64,000 nt of DNA from the NCBI RefSeq assembly GCF_000315625.1, contig NW_005434640.1:303010-367009 (forward strand). The letters are read 5' to 3'. A program made the position numbers and the translations under genes. The stretch's first letter is position 1; the number at the start of each line of letters is the position of its first letter. Origin of the DNA: Guillardia theta CCMP2712. Lineage: Eukaryota > Cryptophyceae > Pyrenomonadales > Geminigeraceae. This document shows positions 46,914 through 58,406 of this stretch, piece by piece. The notes under the pieces are model-generated. The model made no database searches. It saw only the letters and a program-made list of their open reading frames with translations, and was not told where the DNA came from.

Positions 46914-47639
46914 GATACCGGTGGGATATAGTACCGTACAGTAGACTTCTTTACTCAAAGTTAAGTTAAAATCAGTACGAGGACAATCAGGAGAGTCGAG
47001 GACCGTACTCGGGCCCGGGGTCGGAGACTCCGAGTGAGGGTGTAATATGCTGGTTACGTTGAAGGTCAGACAATGTGCTGAAGTTTGATCTGAAAATTTA
47101 AAATTAGACAGTGGCTTTTAGAGGTTGCAACATGTTAGCTTTGATGATGCCTTCTGGAACACTAGGCTGCAGGTAATCAACTTTCAAGTAGGTGAGCTTT
47201 CAGTTGAAGAGAATGGCCTGTAGTAAAATGCCTCTATTCTGTTAACTTGAGTTCGAACGTCGCAAATACGCAACGATTGGATTTTAATTTTGCACATCTT
47301 GCATGTGAACATGTTGACATATAAACGAGCCCTGCCACTGTCAACTTTCCGGCAAGAACTGATCAGTTTTGAAAACGACACCCCAAATTTGCAAGGCTGA
47401 ATTGGTCGACGTCAACGTCTTTGAAATCACATTGTGTTTGACATTTCAGTTCAATTGAACTGTTCTCGTTCCGAGTCTGCTCGCTTTGACTTTCAAAGTT
47501 TATACAGAGACTTCAGGACAACACGCCACTATTTCCATACCTTCCAGGCTAACCGAAATATTTTCCAAATACAGTCCATGTATTTGAATTTGTTTTTCAA
47601 TACCATGCCTGAAAAACTGGAAATCCCCCATTATTACTT

Positions 47640-48430
47640 TCAAATTATTATTGGGTTCTCCCCCCCAGCTAGTCCTGATCCCCTAATAAGACAGCATCTC
47701 TGCAGCACCCCTCCTGGTCACATCATTTTTGCCCTCCTACGTATCATTTCCCGTTTCATCACCCTACCCCTGCTCCCCTGCACAACCTGCTGGCAATACG
47801 GCAAGTCCGTACCCACCCCCTCCCACCGGTGCTTTTGTGAAATCTTATGTTTTTGTGAGCTTTAAAAAGAATATTTATATTTAAAATACACTTCTTTAGT
47901 AGATCCCGGCAGCTGGTGATCTCACCCTACCCCCTACACTACCACCCACCATATCGGTCTAGAGCACTCAACAGATACCCAAGTTCCTCCCCAGTACCCG
48001 TACTTTTGTACTTTTTAACTCCTAGGCAGGTAGGGTACAAAACCCTTTCTTGTACCCACTACCTGCCCTCTTCGGACCACCCACACCCTGATTGGCGGAT
48101 CCTCCTACCCTCAATGTCCAGCTAGCACATGCTTCGATCACCGGTACTTCTTCTCTAATTTTGCTAGTATTCAGGGGGTACCTTAACAACTTATTCACCC
48201 ACCCCCCTTTCAAGACCTGACCGTGACAAGCTACCCAACCCCAGCCACCTCTGAATAAACCCACCCCATAAGACCAGTGTTTTTGATGGAATCAGTACGG
48301 GTACTATCACGTTATTGTTTTTGTAACCCCCTTGTTCCCAATCGTTTTCTACCCCTACCCCCTTCTCTAGAACGCACACTCTCTACCTTACCGGACTGCT
48401 CTCCACACGCCCAGCACCCTTGACCCACCC
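47640..48430 (-). repeat. G-run-rich block, copy E (reverse orientation)
   Basis: The longest member: about 790 bases of C2-C6 runs on the plus strand (CACCCTACCCCTGCTCCCCT, CCACCCACCATATCGG), i.e. G runs on the minus strand. Confidence 0.65.
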
Positions 48431-49063
48431 TTGGTACCCTTCCTCAACCTCGGGCCCCGTCCTCGCGTGTCCCCCGATCTCCCTCCCCACGTCCATTCTT
48501 CTCAAGCTCGCCCTTCTTCCTCTCGTTTCTTTCCTCCTTGTTCTTCTCGTTCGATGAATCTTTACTCGTCAGTGTGTGATCACTGGCCGACTTGCGCCGC
48601 GATATGCCTGCCTGTTTCCTATCAAGTCTTGCTCTGCCCTTCCTCGACTCATCACACATCCCCTTCTATTCGCTTTCGTTCCATTCTGTCAAATTTCTGC
48701 CCTGCTCTGCTCTGCTCTATTCGACATCAAACCTTACCATTTCTCGCTTCTCTCACCTCCTCTTGATTTTGCTCCTTTCCTGCTTATCAAACTGTCGCAG
48801 CACTTTTCATTATCGTTTGTGGTTTTACCCACTTTCTAGTTTTGTCTTTCCTTCTGCTCACTCGTTGGGATTTCCTTTTCTCCATCAACTTTCTTGCCCT
48901 TCATTTGCAGGACGTGAATTCCATTTGTGTGAAGACCCTCATTGTTTCTGTCTTGAGAGTCGAGTAGAGGGAGAAAGCTTTCGTGCGACATCTTCATCAG
49001 GTTCTGATCCTGCTGTCCAGGTTGGATATCAAGTCATTGAATCGCTGAGCAAGGAAGATCAAG

Positions 49064-50616
49064 ATGTGTGACAGCGATGATGGCTGTCTGCTGCAAACCT
49101 TGGGGCATCGCGACAAGCACATGAAGCCATCAGCTCCTCTCCGACGACCCTGGACTCCAGAAGAGGACGCGAAGCTCAAAGCGCTTGTCTCTAGGCTGGG
49201 AAACTGGGACTGGTGCATGATATCAAGCGTGATGGAGGGCAGATCAGGGAAGCAGTGCCGCGAGCGGTACAAGAATCACGTCAGCGAGAAGATCAACAAG
49301 GGGCCATGGACAAAAGAAGAGGATAAAATCATCATGGAAGCCCAAGCAAGGTCAGGATCTTCTATACCTCAGCTCCCCCTCACTTGCTGTGCGCAGATTG
49401 GGAAATAAATGGACGGCAATTGCGAAATTGCTCCCTGGAAGAACAGACAACTCGATCAAGAACCGATGGAATTCAGCCCTGTCTTTGACTGCCGTGTCTA
49501 AGAAGGAAGTCACTGTCAAGAGGAGCAAACGTGATGCAGAGCAAATCAATGAGCGGGCAGATAAAAAGGCCATTGAGAACAAGCAGCGGGAAGCAGATCT
49601 AAGGCGTGCCGCAGTGGACAAGAGGTAATGAGACAGCTAGGATGTCCTGTTGATATCCTGACCTTACACAACAGGCTTGCTGCGGTAGTCACTGATTTTC
49701 TGCACACTCCTCTCTTCGTAGAGTCGCACACACATCATTTCCTCGTTCTCCACAGGCTGCTTTCAGGTTATGAACCCTCGGAGATGAAGCGTCGAACAGG
49801 GCAAAAAATCACAAGCAAAAGAAGGAATGAAACACCCAAGAGAGCATACAAGGACTTCGAGCTGGCAGATGATGACTGCGACAAGGTCTGTGATGACAGC
49901 TCAGCCTCAGAAAGTTCCTCTGTTGATCCGACTTCTCCAACCACATCAACGAACAACGAGTTCCAGTTGCTTCCAGTCATTGTCAAGAAAGAGCCTGGCG
50001 ATACAGATAGGGAAGAAGCTTCAATCCTTGCCAGGCAACGACAAAAGCCCTGCAAGAGGCCGAGATTGATGACTCCTTATGTCAACATGGATTTTTCGCT
50101 CCGAGACTGCCTGGCTCAGACCAAGGTCCAGGTACGGGAAATGATCTCACTGTCCCGTTGTGTCGGCTGACATTGGGAACTTTTCAGAAACAAGGTCGCA
50201 AGACGAACCAGCGAGTGCAGAAGAAGAATGATAGAAAGTTCAGGGCGCCGAAGTCAATGCCCTCAACAGACTCACCAAGTGAACAGGCTGATAGTGAGGA
50301 CGGGTTGCCAGAGATTGTGTTTGAGAAAGACACGCCTTTTCAGACGAGCTCCCCTGAGCTTCAGTTTAAGCAAGACTTTGAAGATCCTTTCGCGAATGTC
50401 GACGACAACACCTTTTGCATGAGGCTTTTCGAAGATGACGCTATTTGCGAGTATCAAAACCACAAGACATTGCAGCTACTTGGGAAGCCTTCCCAGATGG
50501 ACTTGTCCAAGCTCTACTGCCGCGAGCTCCCGAACCTCGACGAGCATGTGATCTCAGAAAGTCCGCAGGAGGTTTCTTACCTCAGGATGATCAGTGATGA
50601 ACTTGCTAACATATAA
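49064..50616 (+). CDS. R2R3-MYB transcription factor
   Basis: Exons 49064-49350, 49397-49624, 49756-50131 and 50188-50616, giving 439 residues. R2 is [20 protein letters not shown] with [20 protein letters not shown] and ERYKNHV. R3 is [19 protein letters not shown] with [20 protein letters not shown] and RW. All three tryptophans are present in each repeat. The first intron falls inside R3 at ARL. Behind the DNA-binding domain is a basic helix ([20 protein letters not shown]), then an acidic Ser-rich region and a C-terminal acidic tail that may activate transcription. There is no R1. MYB proteins bind AAC-type sites in the nucleus; target genes are unknown. Confidence 0.93.
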
Positions 50617-50705
50617 GCATCTTCCATCTGATGTTGTAATAACGTGTATTAAAAGTAATAGGCTTTAAGTTGGACTTTGGATTGTTGAGGGAGAAATGAT
50701 GAGAA

Positions 50706-52043
50706 TCAGATGTGAAGAAGGTTGCCGAAGGGTGACTCGAGCAAAGAAGCGACAAATGAGCTCCCAGCTACCCTTCCTCTGCCTTCGATGTCTGCATTTT
50801 TGAAGACGTCATGGAACCTGTACTTCCATTCAGCAAACTTGACGTGCATCTCGTTCTTGATGCTCCTTCGAACGCTTTCCTTGATCGTTGTCTTGATCTT
50901 GCCTTCAGTTGCAGACCAAAACTCGGGCCATGAGATGTGACTGCCTGCGTAGTCAATGGCAGCAACAGTCTTGATAACATAGTCATCCAAGGAAGAGAGA
51001 ATATGCACGAGTTGCTGCACTTCCATCTTCTCCTGTTCATCTCCGTACAGATGAAAGATCCTCATGATCTGCGTCTTGGTCTGCGAGTACAAGTCTCGAC
51101 AGCGACCTTCAAACACTGCTTTCATCTCCGGCTTGATTTCTCTCCTCACAGATCGCTCGATCTTTGCCCACCAATCCTCCCACTCGATGACGGTCTGAGA
51201 GTCCGGAACCAGGAGCTGTTGGAACTCCTCGCTCCGGATGAAGTATTGACCCAGCATGCGATCGAGCATCTTCATTGCAGAGTCCGAGGAGGCTGACTCA
51301 GACTCGTCGCCGCTACTCTCCCAGCAGTTGTCATTCATCTGCAGCCCTAGGCTCTGGTCTAGATGATTCACGTGAGGAGGAGAAGATTCGGTCTGAGCTG
51401 CGGGGATTCCATTGGTGGGAAGCTTGCTCGGATTCTGAACTGTCGAGTGCAAACTAGCGGTGGAATCAGCTTCGTTGGTTTGTGCCTGAGATCGCTGCAG
51501 CATCACTTCGTTGGAGAGCGAAGTTGCTTCGTAGAAGAAAAATGACGATCTCTTGGCGACGGGCTTGGTATCAGCCTCGGGCAGCATGTCAAGTCTGCGA
51601 TGTCCGGGTACGGTGCGATGCGAATACTCCGACATCGTCCTGCTCGGTCCTCGAGAATGGTTCTGCAAGGATTCCGATGACTGAAGTCCGTATGCGTAGC
51701 TCAGGTATGGAGACGAGTAGGGGGTGTCAGCCGGCTCATGGCTGTACCTCTGCAAGGAATTTCTCTTTGATTTCACAGTCAACATCATCATGAGCAACTA
51801 ACACTCTCCTGCTCACCTGCATGCTGTTCACCTTGTCGGCATAGCGGCCTTCGTCCTGAGGAGAGTACTCGGACAGGAGTCTCTCTACCCTCCAGTCTTC
51901 CATCTCAAGTGCCTGCAGCAGAACATTTCAGATCACTTGGTTGTACAAACAAACATCACACTCCTCCACCTGCAAGGATTCTTCCAGAATGCGCAAGCGG
52001 GTGCTGCTAACCAATCCATCGCTGGCATGTTGTCGATGGACAG
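50706..52043 (-). CDS. Unknown Trp-rich protein, first exon not found
   Basis: Exons 51970-52043, 51817-51912 and 50706-51749 join in phase (introns of 57 and 67 bases). The first one enters through a good acceptor (CGCCTCCCCCCAG), so at least one more exon lies upstream; translation could instead start at the Met in MEDWRVERLLSEYSPQDEGR. A Ser-rich linker leads to a C-terminal domain: MKMLDRMLGQYFIRSEEFQQ, TVIEWEDWWAKIERSVRREI, HLYGDEQEKMEVQQLVHILS, then DYAGSHISWPEFWSATEGKI. The repeated W-x2-W/FW patterns are distinctive, and the last part vaguely recalls degenerate EF-hands. I recognise no family. Confidence 0.62.
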
Positions 52044-53096
52044 CTGGGGGGAGGCGAGCGGTAAGTGGTGGAAAGCGATCAAGACTGCGCTCAGGAGGAG
52101 GCACACGATCGAGTGGCAGCATGATCCAAGTGTTTCCAAGAGAAATAATGCGCTGAGACTGATTTCTGGATGTCCACTTATGTCGGATTCTGTTTTCTTT
52201 GCGACGTTGCTGAGATGTTGTTCAACCTTCCACGAGATATTGGCAAGCGAACCTGCAGGCACAAAGGTCCTGACTTAAGAGATATGCTCTACTTTGATTA
52301 GCTCCCTCCTTATTTCATATCCTACTTCCGCATCCTCTGCTCTCCTCGTGAGTCTCTTCTCCCTTCCTCTTCTCCCCGTCCTGCCATCTCCACGTTTTTC
52401 CAACCCGATTTCTCCAGGCTGGATGGAGGCTAGTAGGCCCGCGATCTGCCCAGCCCCCAACCCCCCTCGTGAAGACATTTGATCCTACCCTACCCTATTT
52501 CATACCGTAATGCAACCTCAAAAATGATATGATTTTGACCCGTCCCATCACTACCCCACCCCCAGAGAAGGCTGCCAATGAATGCCCGACAATGAAACCG
52601 GCGGATGAGCAGCTTTTTAACATTAATTCTGACAAAATAACGTTACCGGCGTCCGGGCGCGCGCCGAGTGTCTGAGTGGCCGCTGATGACTCGGATCGTG
52701 CCCGTGCCCGGCGTGGGGCCCCCGCGCCCGCCGACCGGGCCCGGGCCCCGGGCCCGGGGGGATCGGACCGGGAGACTCTCGTCACGGGACACTGGTCCCA
52801 CTGGTATCTTGATAGCTAGTCAAACTGAGAGAAGAGTCGGAGAGGAACGACTGTCCAAGGACCGTGAGAGGATGTTCGCTCTCTTCCGACGAGCGCAGGT
52901 ACTAGCGTTGAAGGCTTAAGTTTGATCGGACAAGTGCTGCTCGATGACTTGCCAGTGTCACTTCAGATGTTGGACGACTGGGTGCCCGCTGGTGACAACT
53001 GCGATCAACCAGACGAGCGGGAGCATGGGGGGCGCCTCGAGGTGCCAGGCTTCACTGACTTGCCGCTGCCTATCAACCTGACTCGGATGCTCGCAG
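52044..53096. other. Intergenic with GC-rich palindromic block
   Basis: T/C-rich at 52290-52440, a short C-run block (52480-52570), then the most GC-rich block of the window at 52640-52790 (GGGCCCGGGCCCCGGGCCCG). A short ATG exon could begin at 52872 (MFALFRRAQ), unproven. Confidence 0.4.
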
Positions 53097-53222
53097 AGCC
53101 TGGGAGTGAACGTGGACGGATGGTGGGGACCAACCAACTACTGGTTCGATGCTTGCCTCAACAACCGCCCTGGGGACGCGCCCCTGGATGTGGATGCGAC
53201 TCCTCCAGTAGCATCGAGTTGA
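53097..53222 (+). CDS. Possible last exon of an unresolved gene
   Basis: After an acceptor-like ATGCTCGCAG, 41 codons read SLGVNVDGWWGPTNYWFDAC then LNNRPGDAPLDVDATPP to a TGA. Composition is protein-like and distinct from shadows of other frames. Upstream exons (perhaps VLLDDLPVSLQMLDDWVP near 52935-52990) could not be joined with confidence. It may be a gene remnant. Confidence 0.25.
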   Translation, partial: SLGVNVDGWWGPTNYWFDACLNNRPGDAPLDVDATPPVASS

Positions 53223-53277
53223 ATGTCGTCGAGCAGACTCAGTGAGATCGAGTGACAGGAGGCTCGTAAGGAGTATG

Positions 53278-56200
53278 TTACATCAATCGTAAAGTAGAGG
53301 TGCTCGCAGAGTATCCGGGCTCCCCTTCCTTGCCCTTGAGCTTGAACTCGCTTTCGAGGCTCTTGGATTGCTGCCGTCGTTGTCCACGTGCTCTAAGAGC
53401 TGCAAGACACGGGTTGATCAGCTCGATGTCGCTCATGCCATCTGTTACCCTTCTTAGCTGACGTTGGAGCAGATCAGGGAGATGGTGTATCATCATTCTT
53501 GTGGAGATGACGATCTCCTGTTAGAAATGTCGCAAGTCAGTCCTGGTGCCCGCAAGTCCAAGATGTCTCTGCCTCCATCTCCGTATGATGCATCCTTCTC
53601 AGCATCGGCATCGAGTGGCTCTTGTCCGTCTCGAAGAGGAACGCGCGGCCTGGGAGCCTGCGGTGCCAGTCAGGGGAGGAGGAGAGAGTCGTCGAGACGA
53701 ATGCTCTTCGTCCTGACCTGAGCGCGGGCTGTATCGGCCCGCATGCGAAGATCTCGTGCTTGCTCTTGAGGGCATCATGACCCTCCCTTGGAGAAGGTCA
53801 GCGACATAGGGTAGGTAGGTTGTCCAAGGTTCGCCACCTTGATGAAGGATCGTAGAAAAAGTAGGACAGCAGGGAGGGGTTGACGCCTGACACCCACCGC
53901 CATGGCCCCAAGAACCACAAAACCTTGGTTGGCTGTCAGGCAAGCTTGCACAGAGGTCCTTCAGGTCGGTAACCTGCCACTTGGGTCGTCTGCAGAGGAT
54001 CAGCAGCTCCAGCGCCCTGGTGCGTAACAGCTGCAGGCTCCGCAGAGACATTCGAGAGATCATGTCCTCGCCAACTGCGATCTTCGTGGCGCTCAGGGCG
54101 AGCGAAGGGGCGAAAGGAGGAGCTACCGTCGTGATGAAGGGCTCGCAGCTCTCTGCGGCGGACCGGGAGAGCACAGGAGGGCAGGAGAGAGCGAAGCACT
54201 CCATGTCTTGATACACTGGGAGCTCCTCGGACCGGAGCATCAGAGACAGGATGCTCGCAACCCCTGCTCCAAGCGAGTGCCCAACAACAACCTGCGACGT
54301 CTTCTAGTCACGAGCTGCCTCACAGCGCTAGTCAGAGTCTATCACCAGCCGGAAACCGCGGCAGGAGGGGATCTCGATCCCGCTCTTGACGAGTTCATGT
54401 GAAACGTGGTCTTCGGAGAGGAGGAGGGGGAGGAAGTTGGAGTCATGCAGGAGGTTCCTGAGCCTCTCCGCCGCCTGCACCATCCCAGCATGGCCGTAGG
54501 GCCCGTTCGACTCGAACTCAACCTGCTCATCAGCCAGCTCTTCCCCACCTCGATGCTCGGCCCCCAACCTGAGAACTCCTTGCACAAACTCTCTGACTCG
54601 GGCAGGCAGGAGGCAGCAGTGTGCTGTGCCATCGGTCAGCGTGTCGGAGATGGAAAAGGTTCCTCTGATCGCAAGGACCACCGACTTGAGCGTCCTGCAA
54701 CCACTCAGTCACTCAGGGTACAACACGCGAGACACTGACAAGTCTGCCACAAGGAAGAAGGCAGGACTGAAGGCATCGGCCGGCGCCTCAAGAATGATGT
54801 GGTAGTCTCTTTCCTGTGCCTCCCGCTCCAGAGCTTTCTTGTCCACCCATCCATCCCCAGATGACCTCGACAAGCACGTGCAGCACAGAATGTTCTGAAG
54901 GATCCAGCAGAACCCATCGCAGCAGTTTGAGCAGCATCGCCATACTTGAAGCATCATTCCATAACATGCGATCGCATACGGGATGTACAGCTCCGCTCTC
55001 CTCAAGATCTCTATCGCTGTCTCATGCCTACCAGCATCCACATCCTCGCTCTGCCTGCTTGGCGGCTCTCGTGATGATGGCTGAATCGCTTCAGGAAGCT
55101 CTGCTGGGGACCTCGACATGTCAGGGGCAGAGACTGTCGCCGATGGCTCGTTGGATCCTTGACTTTGCGAGTCGCCTGCCGACGAGTTTGACCCGAGCGC
55201 GATGCTGCTGACAGTCGCAGTCATGAGAGCGGAAAGGAAACCGGGGGAGTCGAAGGAATGCAGACTTATATCTCCGGCATTCGCTGAGTGATGCTCCTCC
55301 ACTTCTCCATCGACCGAATCTCCTCCAGTGATCCCCTCAGTTTCTGCTCCTGCCTGCGATGAAAAACTATCCTCACTTACACCCTCCTCGATCTTCGAAC
55401 GGTTGTCAACGTCTTCATGGTGATCGAGCAGGGTCGCTGGGCCTACGTGTTTGTTGTTCTCATCCTTGTGCGCGCTGCTCTCTGTCCTCTCGAACTGACC
55501 GTAGATGTCGTCGAGACATGAAGTATCGCTCACTGTTGACCACAAGTTGAGAAGCAGCAGCGCGGCGAAGATGTCGGAAGGCACCAAGTCCAATCCAGCG
55601 AACCAGGACGAGAGCGACTTGACGAGAGACCGGAGGGCGATCTCACGATCGTCTTCCCTCGGCATCAGGCAACAGAGAAAGTTGCACCTCCTCTCCCAGT
55701 GCCTGATGAAAGCAGAAGCATCAGCGGCGAGGAGTGAGAGAAAGTGCTACCTGTGCAGCTTGTCGATGTCAGCCACATCGACATGGCCAGAAAGATCGAA
55801 GGCGAACAAGACGCCAGCACACATCCATCCTATGGTGGCTATCGATATCCAGACTATCATGCGCAAGAATGCTTCTCCCTCACGCTCATGCTCCGGCGAG
55901 TCGCCCTTGCACTCCAAACTTGGGGACAGGAAGACGATCGCGGCCCATGCCGTCCAGGCAGCTTCGAGGAGCGAGACGAGGACATGCACGAGCACGAGAG
56001 TGCTGACGGGCCTTCTCGATCGCTCTTCCATGATCCTGCCCTTGGAGGAGGAGATAGCGATGAGAGCCTCGAGGAAGCATGTCGCGCCCATGAGGAGGAT
56101 GATGCCGTACACGTAGAGATCGATGCATCGCTCCACAAAGACGGCAGGGCACCAGTCTGAGGAGCACGAGATGTCCCCTGACAGGGTGTAGTGGAAAGCT

Positions 56201-56310
56201 ATCAGGGTGCCGAGCAAACAGGCGCGGAGGAAGGAACCAATGGCTGCTGGGAGAACGAGATCGTCGCTCCCGACAAGCCATGCCCGACCAAGTAGCCTCA
56301 AGGCAGGCAT
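53278..56310 (-). CDS. DAGL: sn1-specific diacylglycerol lipase, complete, nine exons
   Basis: Exons: 55751-56310, 54734-55702, 54346-54694, 54127-54291, 53974-54081, 53838-53932, 53718-53786, 53573-53657, 53278-53517. The sum is 2640 bases, 879 residues. The start MPALRLLGRAWLVGSDDLVL matches the animal enzyme and opens a four-span membrane domain. Then come HWERRCNFLCCLM, GLDLVPSDIFAALLLL, a long acidic linker, VVLAIRGTFSISDTLTD, the catalytic VVVGHSLGAGVASIL, CPPVLS, TTIAVGEDMISRMSL (the Asp block), LPGRAFLF and IVISTRMMIHHLPDLL. The enzyme releases monoacylglycerol from diacylglycerol in membranes. The intron at 53518-53572 uses a GC donor. The N-terminal Met was chosen over longer frames by family likeness. 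Confidence 0.92.
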
Positions 56311-56803
56311 GCATGCATCAACGTCGTCCTGAGCACAAGTCTGCGCAAGTTTTGCACACGGGTCTGATCTCCTGCTCAATCTCTCAGCGAGTGAACTTGA
56401 ACAGTCCTAGGCCGCTCGCTACCTTCTACACTGCCTCTGCCTCTCCTCCTCTCCTCCTCTCTCCTCCTCTCCTTCCCTCTCCTTCCCTCTCCTTCCCTCT
56501 CCTTCCCTCTCTCCTCTCCCCACAACACTCCACTCCATCTCCCCGCTCACCTTCATTCCAATCTACACCCTCAGGGTTTTCGGTCCTCAACGTACTGGTA
56601 ACGGTTTGGTAGCTGTGGCGGAGTGGAATGGAGAAGAACGAGAGGAGAGAAGGAGAGGCAGAGAGGTTGGAGGAGAGAGGAGAGGAGGAAGGAGAGGAGG
56701 AGAGCATGAGATAGTATGGAGGACTGACAGGAGGAGGGCGCTCAAACATTCCTTTTGCTGTCTATTCTCGCAACCACGAGGGAGCATAGATCCAGTCCGC
56801 CTC
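56311..56803. other. Intergenic, pyrimidine then purine rich
   Basis: CTTCCCTCTC repeats at 56450-56520 and GGAGAGGAGGA sequence at 56640-56710, an imperfect mirror. It separates the divergent DAGL and coiled-coil genes and probably holds both promoters. Confidence 0.45.
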
Positions 56804-57720
56804 ATGATGCCGCATCGCAAGGGTGCCGAGGACTCGCTCGAGGACTCGCTGGATGCAGACATGGCTGAGTATGTTCACAATCGGAGCATCTCGGTCGATT
56901 GGAAGGAGCGTTACGAGTCGATCAGACATGACATGGCGGACGACGCGGACTCGCGGACTGGCAGCAATCTGAAAGCTCTGGAGCGCATGTACTCCAGCAG
57001 CAAGAACGGCCCGAGAAAGAGGCCAGCAGTCCGACCATGGGTCCTCGGCAGCACTCGAGGATCAGACTCGAGGAACGACGAGGAGTCGCCAGGTGGGGAG
57101 GACGTGGACGAGCACGAGATGCGGATCAGGATGGCGACGATCAAAGGGACTCTGTCGAAGCTGGAGGAAGAAGTTTCCAAGTTGGAAGCGAGGAAGCGGG
57201 AGAGACACGATGCGGCACTGAGGATGTTCGAGATCATCGCCAGGAAGCGGGAGGTCGCCATGAAATCCATTGCCGAGGCGAGGCAGCGCGTGGAGGAGGT
57301 GAAGGCCCTGCTGAACGCGAAGCACGAGACGAGCGAGTATCTCAAGGCTGGGATAGAGAAGGTACTGTGATCGCGTGCTGAGTGAGAGAAGTGACTTGCG
57401 CTCGCTCACAGCTCAGGTTGGTCAACGTCAAGAACCACCAGGAGCTGACCGAGCTTTGGGAGACAGTGTCCAACTACCAGCTCAAGTACGAGGTTCAGCA
57501 GGAGAACACGTACAGGTCCAAGGACCTGCTGATGCTCGTCAGGAAGATGAGGATTTCAAAGTTTCACAACCGGCTACAGGCTGTCAAGGACGCTGCGCTG
57601 AGCTCGATCGTGCGGGTGCTCGAGCTGCCCTTCTGGATGCGCCTCATTCTCTGTGTGATCTGGGCGATCCTACTCAACATTATCTGGGCCAAGGGCCGGA
57701 GGGTGGGAGCAGAGCGATAG
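56804..57720 (+). CDS. Tail-anchored coiled-coil protein
   Basis: Exons 56804-57361 and 57412-57720 with a 50-base intron, 288 residues. A charged N-terminus (AEDSLEDSLDADMAEYVHNR) leads to a long heptad region (LSKLEEEVSKLEARKRERHD, IIARKREVAMKSIAEARQRV, EEVKALLNAKHETSEYLKAG). It continues in exon 2 (NHQELTELWETVSNYQLKYE) and ends with one hydrophobic span (WMRLILCVIWAILLNIIWAK) seven residues before the stop. Coiled coil plus C-terminal anchor is typical of SNAREs, golgins and ER contact proteins. I see no clear SNARE zero-layer, so the class is open. Confidence 0.72.
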
Positions 57721-58406
57721 CAGCCACATCGGGTGTAATCATGTAGCGACTCTAGCTCTAGCTCTAGCTCTAGCACGTGAGTACTCGAGTGTACTCGAGT
57801 GTTTACATGTCGTTGAATCGTATGTAAAGTAGGCTTTCGTAGGACAGCAACTCAGATTCAGACTTCTCCCACAGGCTTCATTGATGGTATCGCGACATGG
57901 AGCGAGTGGGTGGATCTGTGCTTGTCTAACCAGAGGATGCCATGTTGATCCCCTTGCTTCTACCACAGAAGCTGATGCCCTCTTGACCGAGCACATTTCC
58001 TCGTTCCTTCGCCATCTTGACGTCGTGGGGCAGTCCATCCGAGGGAAGCAGCAGCAGCAGCGGGCAGAGGACGAACCAGAAGGCAGAGAGGGAAGAGAAG
58101 CCCCCAAAACCACCACCCCAGCAGCATTGCAGCTTTAAAAAGCAGCAGGATTAAGAGCAGGAGCCCAGCTGGGGCATAAGAGACAGATCAGTTGAGGGAA
58201 TATTGAAATGCAAAGAGGAAACCAACATGAAGTCAAGTATTCATCATCACAAGATCACTGAAAATATTTCAATTCATTTCAAATCATCGACATCTTCGTC
58301 GTCTCCTCTTGTTCCACTGGATGTTGAGAGCAAGCCCTGCTCATCCTCTCGTTCCAGACATCTCCCATGTCTGCTCTAGCAGAGTTGCGCTTGTCCCTTT
58401 GCTCGT
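57721..58406. other. Intergenic between convergent genes
   Basis: Short AGCTCT repeat at 57751-57774 and a GAGTACTCGAGTGTACTCGA palindrome-like string near 57778-57797. No exon supported. Confidence 0.45.

Larger units (their letters stand above)
46658..49063. other. Long gene-poor interval
   Basis: Holds a GC-rich palindromic block (46740-47040), A/T-rich sequence (47050-47640), a C-run block (47640-48430) and a T/C-rich region to 48900 that is probably the promoter or leader of the MYB gene. Confidence 0.5.

Noticed and set aside
47640-48430. Telomeric or subtelomeric repeat
   Set aside because: C runs are irregularly spaced and there is no tandem telomere-type unit. Genes continue on both sides.
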